Positions 59,581-64,000 of a stretch of DNA of 64,000 nucleotides are shown here, one piece after another (the first letter of the stretch is position 1; each line of letters starts with the position of its first letter). The stretch is taken from NCBI GenBank assembly GCA_035341665.1, contig DAOQVR010000003.1, positions 186,001-250,000 on the forward strand, written 5' to 3'. The position numbers were made by a program, and so were the translations under genes. The notes beneath the pieces are model-generated. The model was given only the letters and a program-made list of their open reading frames with translations. It searched no databases and had not been told where the DNA came from. This stretch comes from DAOQVR01 sp035341665 (lineage in GTDB: Bacteria > Chloroflexota > Anaerolineae > JAAYZQ01).

Positions 59581-60993
59581 TCATGCGTCAAACGTGATCA
59601 GAGCAGACCAGCCGGCATCGTCGCTCAGGACGGCCAGATCGTGAAAGGTAGCGGCCTTGACGGGCGACCTGGTGGCATGGCCGGGCATACCCCCCACCCA
59701 CGCCACCAGGCTTGTCTCTGTCACGGACCTGCAGATGAACTCCACAAAGAGCAGGCCTTCCGACTCGGTGATGAAGAGCAGCTCATTGAGCCAGGAGACC
59801 AGTAGGCTCTCGCGGTCCATAGCCTCCAGGCGAATCTCGCGCCAGCGTGTCGCGGCCAGACCGTCAACGTCTGCCATTAGCCTATACATGCCGCGGCCCG
59901 CTTCTGCGAAGAGGCCACACAGCTCTCGGCCCCAGACGCGCAGGGCGAGATCGGCGGTGTGCTCCACCTCCTCGGAGCCCTGGTGGCAGGGCACCTCGGC
60001 CTCCCGAGCAGAGGGGCAAGATACGCCATTTCCGGGGACAGCATCCGTGCCGACCGCCCGCAGAATGATGCGCGCCGTCTCAAGGTCGCGCTGGACCTGG
60101 GCTGCCAAGGCAGCTGGCGATTCGAATCTCCGCTCTTCGCGCAGACGCGCCACAAACTCGACCTTCAGATCGCACCCATAGATGTCGTCTTCGTAATCCA
60201 GGAGGTGGGTCTCCAAAGTGCGCGGACCATTGTCAAAGCTCGGTCGCACGCCCACATTGGCAACCGCGGGGTAGCAGACATCCCCCAAGACGGCATACAC
60301 AGCATATACCCCATTGGCAGGCAGTGCCCGCTCGGGGCGCACCTGAAGGTTGGCCGTCGGAAATCCCAGTTTCCTTCCTCGGCGCGCGCCGCTCACAACC
60401 TCACCTGAGACGGAGAAGTAGCGTCCCAGCATTTCGGCGGCTTCGCCGACGTGCCCGTCGCGCAAGGCGGCTCGGATGCGGCTGCTCGAAACGGTCGACT
60501 GCCCTTTGGCTAGATCGACCACCGGGCGGAGAACGGACACCTCGTAGCCAAGCTCCCGGCCTAGCTCCTGCAAGGTAGCGATGTCCCCTTCCTTCTTGCG
60601 CCCGAGAGCAAAGTCCGGTCCCACCCACAATTCGCGAGCGCGCAGGTGATGAGCGACGGCGCGCATGAAATCAGAGGCAGGCGTGCCGGCCAGTGCACGA
60701 TCAAAGGGCAGAAGTGCCACGAGATCCAGTCCTAGCCCTTCTAGCAGGACCAGCTTCTCTCCCGGTGTCGTCAGGTAAAAGCCTTGGGCAGCCGCCACAG
60801 GGTCGCTCGAAAGGACGAGCGCCGGGTGTGGATGGAATGTGATGAGCGCAGCCAGACGGTCCGTGGCCCGCGCACGGTTCACGACAGACTGGATCAGCGC
60901 CCGGTGACCACGGTGGACGCCGTCGAAGGCCCCGATCGTCAGGATGGTCTCCTGCCGGAGCGGTGCCTTGCCGAGGTCGTCGAGCACGATCAT
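59581..60993 (-). CDS. ribF: RibF (riboflavin kinase/FAD synthetase) fused to archease
   Basis: 470 residues. Residues 1-312 form bifunctional RibF: FAD synthetase part with IGAFDGVHRGH and the SSSRIRAALRDG box, then riboflavin kinase part with RRGRKLGFPTANL, GVYAVYA and DLKVEF. Residues about 339-470 are archease (EVEHTADLALRVWGREL; GLFAEAGRGMYRLMADVD; AATFHDLAVL), the activator of RtcB. A Ser/Cys-containing linker joins them. Both halves look full length with no frameshift. The ATG at 60993 overlaps the truB stop as ATGA; rtcB follows at once. Confidence 0.93.
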   Translation of the reverse strand: MIVLDDLGKAPLRQETILTIGAFDGVHRGHRALIQSVVNRARATDRLAALITFHPHPALVLSSDPVAAAQGFYLTTPGEKLVLLEGLGLDLVALLPFDRALAGTPASDFMRAVAHHLRARELWVGPDFALGRKKEGDIATLQELGRELGYEVSVLRPVVDLAKGQSTVSSSRIRAALRDGHVGEAAEMLGRYFSVSGEVVSGARRGRKLGFPTANLQVRPERALPANGVYAVYAVLGDVCYPAVANVGVRPSFDNGPRTLETHLLDYEDDIYGCDLKVEFVARLREERRFESPAALAAQVQRDLETARIILRAVGTDAVPGNGVSCPSAREAEVPCHQGSEEVEHTADLALRVWGRELCGLFAEAGRGMYRLMADVDGLAATRWREIRLEAMDRESLLVSWLNELLFITESEGLLFVEFICRSVTETSLVAWVGGMPGHATRSPVKAATFHDLAVLSDDAGWSALITFDA

Positions 60994-61976
60994 CCGCGCA
61001 CCTCGACCCCGTCTGCACCGGAGAGGTGTGGCAGAGTATCGCCGGCCGGAGCGAACACCTTGTTCGGCCACCAGAGTCCATCATCGGGGCGGCACACCAA
61101 GATGGCCAGGAAGTCGCCATCTGGGCCATAGGCCCGGCAGCGCCCGAGGGGAGCCCGCAAGTCCGTGCCCTCGCAGCCGGCACTGGGCTCTCCGGTGACA
61201 GGCTGTCCCTGCGTGACGCGCCGGGCTGCGTCCTGCGTCAGGATCATCGCCGGCCAATCGAGCAGCGCCTCATCCACCGGAAGCAGATAGCGCCTTTCCT
61301 CCCCTTCTCGAAAAGCCTCCTTGAGCCGAGGAAGGCTGACTGCTTCGTCGAGCCAGAACCGCCCGCTTTGCAGCCGAACCAGCGAGGACAGGTAGGCACA
61401 ACTGCCGAGTGACAGACCCAGATCGTGCGCCAAGGAGCGGACATACGTACCCGGAGAGCAGGCAACCTCAAGCGTGAGCAAGGGCATCGCGCCGGCAGGA
61501 CCCGCCGGCGACCAGTCCAGCATCACCAACTCGTCGATCTCGACGATGCGAGGCCGCGGCTCCACGATCTCTCCGCGCCGTACTCTGCGGTAGAGCGGCT
61601 CTCCGTCCTGCTTGATGGCGGAGTAGACGGGCGGCACCTGCGTGATCTGCCCGACGAAGTGGGTCAGGGCACCTTCGATCTCGTCTCGCCGGAAGTCCGC
61701 ACGGCCTCCACACTGTGTCACCCGGCCTTCACCGTCGTAGGTTGTCGTGGCTGCCCCCAAGACCACACCTGCACGGTAACGCTTCCGTCCTGCGGCGAGG
61801 TGCTCGGCCACACGGGTTCCGGCGCCGAGACAGACCAGGAGGACTCCGGTTGCCAGGGGATCGAGAGTGCCTGCGTGGCCCACCTTGCGCTGCCCGGCCA
61901 TCCGCCGTATGGCATCCACCACGTCATGCGACGTCAGGCCGGCCGGTTTGTCCACATTCAGGATGCCCGAGAGCAT
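60990..61976 (-). CDS. truB: tRNA pseudouridine-55 synthase
   Basis: Modifies U55 of tRNA. 328 residues. LSGILNVDKPAGLTSHDVVD is the family start and GHAGTLDPLATGVLLV contains the catalytic Asp. The late YVRSLAHDLG and a C-terminal PUA-like part (QPVTGEPSAGCEG onward) are present. ATG 61976 lies 2 bases after the nrnA stop; a GTG at 61994 is an alternative. Part of the infB-rbfA operon. Confidence 0.96.
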   Translation of the reverse strand: MLSGILNVDKPAGLTSHDVVDAIRRMAGQRKVGHAGTLDPLATGVLLVCLGAGTRVAEHLAAGRKRYRAGVVLGAATTTYDGEGRVTQCGGRADFRRDEIEGALTHFVGQITQVPPVYSAIKQDGEPLYRRVRRGEIVEPRPRIVEIDELVMLDWSPAGPAGAMPLLTLEVACSPGTYVRSLAHDLGLSLGSCAYLSSLVRLQSGRFWLDEAVSLPRLKEAFREGEERRYLLPVDEALLDWPAMILTQDAARRVTQGQPVTGEPSAGCEGTDLRAPLGRCRAYGPDGDFLAILVCRPDDGLWWPNKVFAPAGDTLPHLSGADGVEVRG

Positions 61977-61978
61977 CG

Positions 61979-63004
61979 CTAGGGCCCACTCCACAGAGAC
62001 TGTCCGGCGACAGTCGTCCTGATTTCTTCGAGCACACGCTCCCGCACCTCTTGCAGATCTCCCCGCAGTGTGCAGCCCGAAGCCTGGGGGTGTCCCCCTC
62101 CACCCAACCGGACGGCAACGCCGGAGACGTCGTATCCCGGAGCTGCGCGAAGTCCGACATCCACACTCCGGCCATCGTCCCTCTCGACGAATACCGCGAT
62201 GATGCTCGCCTCCTGCACGCCGGCCAGGAAATTGGAGAGCCCGGTCATGCCGTCCTGGGATGACGGCCAGCGGGCCAGCATCTCACGGCTCACCTCCGTC
62301 CAGAGGACACCATCCTCGAGCTGCAGGCGACCCATCGCCTCGCCCCAAAGGCGAACGACGTTCAGCGGGCGCTGGTCGAGTGTTCGGCGTGTGATCTCGG
62401 AGAGGGATGCCCCTGACTCGGCAAGGCGCAGGACCGCTCGCAGGACCTGTGCGTCGACGTTGGAGGTGCGCAGGCCCCGCGTGTCCGTCACGATGCCCGT
62501 CAGGAGGCAGAGGGCAGATGATGGGGTCTGCTCCCAGCCCAGCGCATCGGCCAGGCCAAGAACCAACTGCGCCGTTGCCACGCAGCCGGGATCGACAAGG
62601 TTGACGCTGCCAAATAGGGTGTTGGTAACATGGTGATCGATGTTGATCAATGGCACCGGGGCATCGCCAGCAAGACCCTGCGCCAGTTCGCCCATTCTCG
62701 ACAGGTCACTGCAGTCTAGGCAGACAAGCAAGTCGCGTGGACAGGGCCCTGCGAGGGACGGAGGCCGGATCTCCTCGCTGCCCGGCAGCCATCCATAGGG
62801 CTCCGGCACTGCGTCGTCGCACGTGAGCAGCACGGTTTTGCCCTGTGCCCGCAGTAGCCAAGCCAGGCCCAACAGCGAGCCGATCGCATCACCATCCGGA
62901 TCGATGTGAGAAACCAATTGGACACGGCTGGCAGCCGTTGCCAGTGCGCGAATCGACTCGACGGCCATGTCGCCCGACGCGGCCAAGCTATCCGTCTGCC
63001 CCAT
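61979..63004 (-). CDS. nrnA: DHH-family phosphoesterase, NrnA type
   Basis: Nano-RNase / pAp phosphatase type DHH protein, 341 residues. Motifs: SHIDPDGDAIGSLLGL, VCLDCSDL, INIDHHVTN (DHH), and the DHHA1-domain GGGGHPQASG. It degrades short oligoribonucleotides or pAp in relatives. Start near ATG 63004 within the end of rbfA; an in-frame start at 63019 is possible. It is common between rbfA and truB in Gram-positive-like operons. Confidence 0.93.
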   Translation of the reverse strand: MGQTDSLAASGDMAVESIRALATAASRVQLVSHIDPDGDAIGSLLGLAWLLRAQGKTVLLTCDDAVPEPYGWLPGSEEIRPPSLAGPCPRDLLVCLDCSDLSRMGELAQGLAGDAPVPLINIDHHVTNTLFGSVNLVDPGCVATAQLVLGLADALGWEQTPSSALCLLTGIVTDTRGLRTSNVDAQVLRAVLRLAESGASLSEITRRTLDQRPLNVVRLWGEAMGRLQLEDGVLWTEVSREMLARWPSSQDGMTGLSNFLAGVQEASIIAVFVERDDGRSVDVGLRAAPGYDVSGVAVRLGGGGHPQASGCTLRGDLQEVRERVLEEIRTTVAGQSLWSGP

Positions 63005-63380
63005 CGACCTGACTTCCATCCATCGTATCGCTCAAGGATTGGTCCCTGAGTCGATCGAGAATAGAATCGATGCGCGCCCCCTGCTCGACGCTGCGGTCGA
63101 GGTGGAACAGCAGCTCGGGCGCGAGACGCTGCTGGATCCTCGCTGCGACCTGCGTCCTCAGGTAACCCTTGGCGTGCTCAAGGGCAGCGCTGGCCTCACC
63201 TTTCTCTTCCTCCGTCCCGAGCAGAGTGAAGTAGACATGTGCGATTAGGAGGTCAGGCGTTATGTCCACGCCGGTGATCGTGACTCCGGCGAGGCGCGGA
63301 TCTCGAGCCTCGAACAGGAGCAATGTGCTCAGCTCGCGGTGGATTTGTCCAGCCACCCGAAGCTGCCGGCGCGTCGTCAA
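62988..63380 (-). CDS. rbfA: Ribosome-binding factor A
   Basis: 30S maturation factor, 130 residues. LRVAGQIHRELSTLLLFEAR, RDPRLAGVTITGVDITPDL and LRTQVAARIQQRLAPELLFH are the family pattern. The start is TTG at 63380, overlapping the infB stop (TTGA), with AGGAGAG upstream within infB; the longer open frame lies inside infB and is not coding. It overlaps nrnA at the 3' end. Confidence 0.93.
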   Translation of the reverse strand: MTTRRQLRVAGQIHRELSTLLLFEARDPRLAGVTITGVDITPDLLIAHVYFTLLGTEEEKGEASAALEHAKGYLRTQVAARIQQRLAPELLFHLDRSVEQGARIDSILDRLRDQSLSDTMDGSQVDGADG

Positions 63381-64000
63381 CTTACTCTTACTCTCCTGTA
63401 AAACTCGAGTACGTCTCCCACCTGGCAGCCATCGAACCCAGACACTGCGATGCCACACTCGAAGCCCGCCTTGACCTCGGTGACATCCTCCTGGAAGCGC
63501 TTCAGGGAGTCGAGGCCGCCCTCAAAGATCGTCGCACCGGCACGCAGCACACGCACCTTGTGGCCTCGAGCGACTTCTCCATCGGTGACAAAGCAACCGG
63601 CGATGTTGCCCCTGCGCTTGATGTGAAAGAGCGCGCGGACTTCGGCATGCCCAGTTACCAGCTCCTCATACACTGGCTCCAGCATGCCCTTTAGCGCCTT
63701 GTCGACGTCATCGACCAGCCGGTAGATGATGTCGTACTGGCGGACATCAACGCCTTCCTGGGCCGCAAGCCTGCGGGCAGCCTCATCCACCTCGACGTTG
63801 AAACCGATCACAATGGCGCGCGATGCAGCGGCAAGCATCACGTCAGACTCGGTAATGCGACCAATGCCCTGGTGAAGGATCTTGATCTTGAGGTCCTCAT
63901 TGCCAAGCTTGTCCAGCGAGTTGACGATGGGCTCGACCGATCCCTGCACGTCAGCCTTGAAGATGAGATTGAGCTCCATCACCTCTCCCGCCTGGAACTG
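63377..64000 (-). CDS. infB: Translation initiation factor IF-2, C-terminal part
   Basis: Only the last 207 residues are inside the window; the gene continues beyond base 64000. LNLIFKADVQGSVEPIVNSL and ILHQGIGRITESDVMLAAAS (domain III), then FHIKRRGNIAGCFVTDGEV and GLDSLKRFQEDVTEVKAGFE (domain IV, initiator-tRNA binding) are standard. It heads the infB-rbfA-nrnA-truB-ribF-rtcB order. Confidence 0.96.
   Translation of the reverse strand, partial: QFQAGEVMELNLIFKADVQGSVEPIVNSLDKLGNEDLKIKILHQGIGRITESDVMLAAASRAIVIGFNVEVDEAARRLAAQEGVDVRQYDIIYRLVDDVDKALKGMLEPVYEELVTGHAEVRALFHIKRRGNIAGCFVTDGEVARGHKVRVLRAGATIFEGGLDSLKRFQEDVTEVKAGFECGIAVSGFDGCQVGDVLEFYRRVRVS

Overview
The window is a GC-rich, gene-dense bacterial chromosome segment with no tRNA, rRNA, CRISPR array or insertion sequence that I can see. 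The gene content suggests a Chloroflexota (Anaerolineae-like) bacterium. It combines a sugar-phosphate type microcompartment locus, a long Lhr helicase, a SCO1664/DUF3090 pair, RtcB with archease, cohesin/dockerin-type secreted proteins and many ABC importers. This placement is inferred from protein style and was not tested by any search.

Left part, plus strand (1-14054). The end of a signal peptidase I gene is followed by a compact bacterial microcompartment (BMC) operon: an RpiB-like isomerase, DeoC aldolase, tandem-domain shell protein, hexameric shell protein, pentameric vertex protein and CoA-acylating aldehyde dehydrogenase. All three enzymes begin with an amphipathic, encapsulation-type helix. 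The predicted chemistry is isomerisation of a sugar phosphate, aldol cleavage of deoxyribose-5-phosphate to glyceraldehyde-3-phosphate and acetaldehyde, and oxidation of the acetaldehyde to acetyl-CoA inside the shell. Next come an M16 peptidase, a small hypothetical protein, a secreted kelch protein, a TPR protein, Ndk, and two secreted proteins carrying cohesin-like domains (one also a dockerin).

Middle (14084-35077). A long Lhr-type helicase is encoded on the minus strand. A short plus-strand group (zinc-ribbon protein, Obg, NadD) follows. Then comes a long minus-strand series: transporters, PurA, the SCO1664/DUF3090 pair, a diacylglycerol-kinase-like protein, a three-gene group (trypsin-like protease plus two paralogous helical proteins), RecN, a zinc-ribbon membrane protein and a WecA/TagO-like transferase.

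ABC region (35139-49298, minus strand). This is the most unusual part. One run of nine genes, preceded by a consensus sigma70-type promoter, encodes two enlarged sugar-type permeases, a 1261-residue lipoprotein fusing three different solute-binding proteins (sugar type, amino-acid type, oligopeptide type), a complete Dpp/Opp-type permease and ATPase set, an amino-acid-type permease fused behind a WD40 propeller, and a GlnQ-type ATPase. The oligopeptide-type binding domain looks circularly permuted. Each binding domain has matching permeases in the same operon, so the unit reads as a composite three-specificity importer. No ATPase of the sugar (MalK) class is present.

Right part (49522-64000). 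A PHP-domain phosphoesterase and a small lipoprotein lie divergently. A three-gene envelope-peptidase operon on the minus strand follows: RodZ-like helix-turn-helix fused to an M1 peptidase, M14-like fused to M23, and VanW-like fused to a serine hydrolase. The last block is a translation/RNA operon, infB-rbfA-nrnA-truB-ribF-rtcB, in which RibF is fused to archease directly upstream of rtcB.
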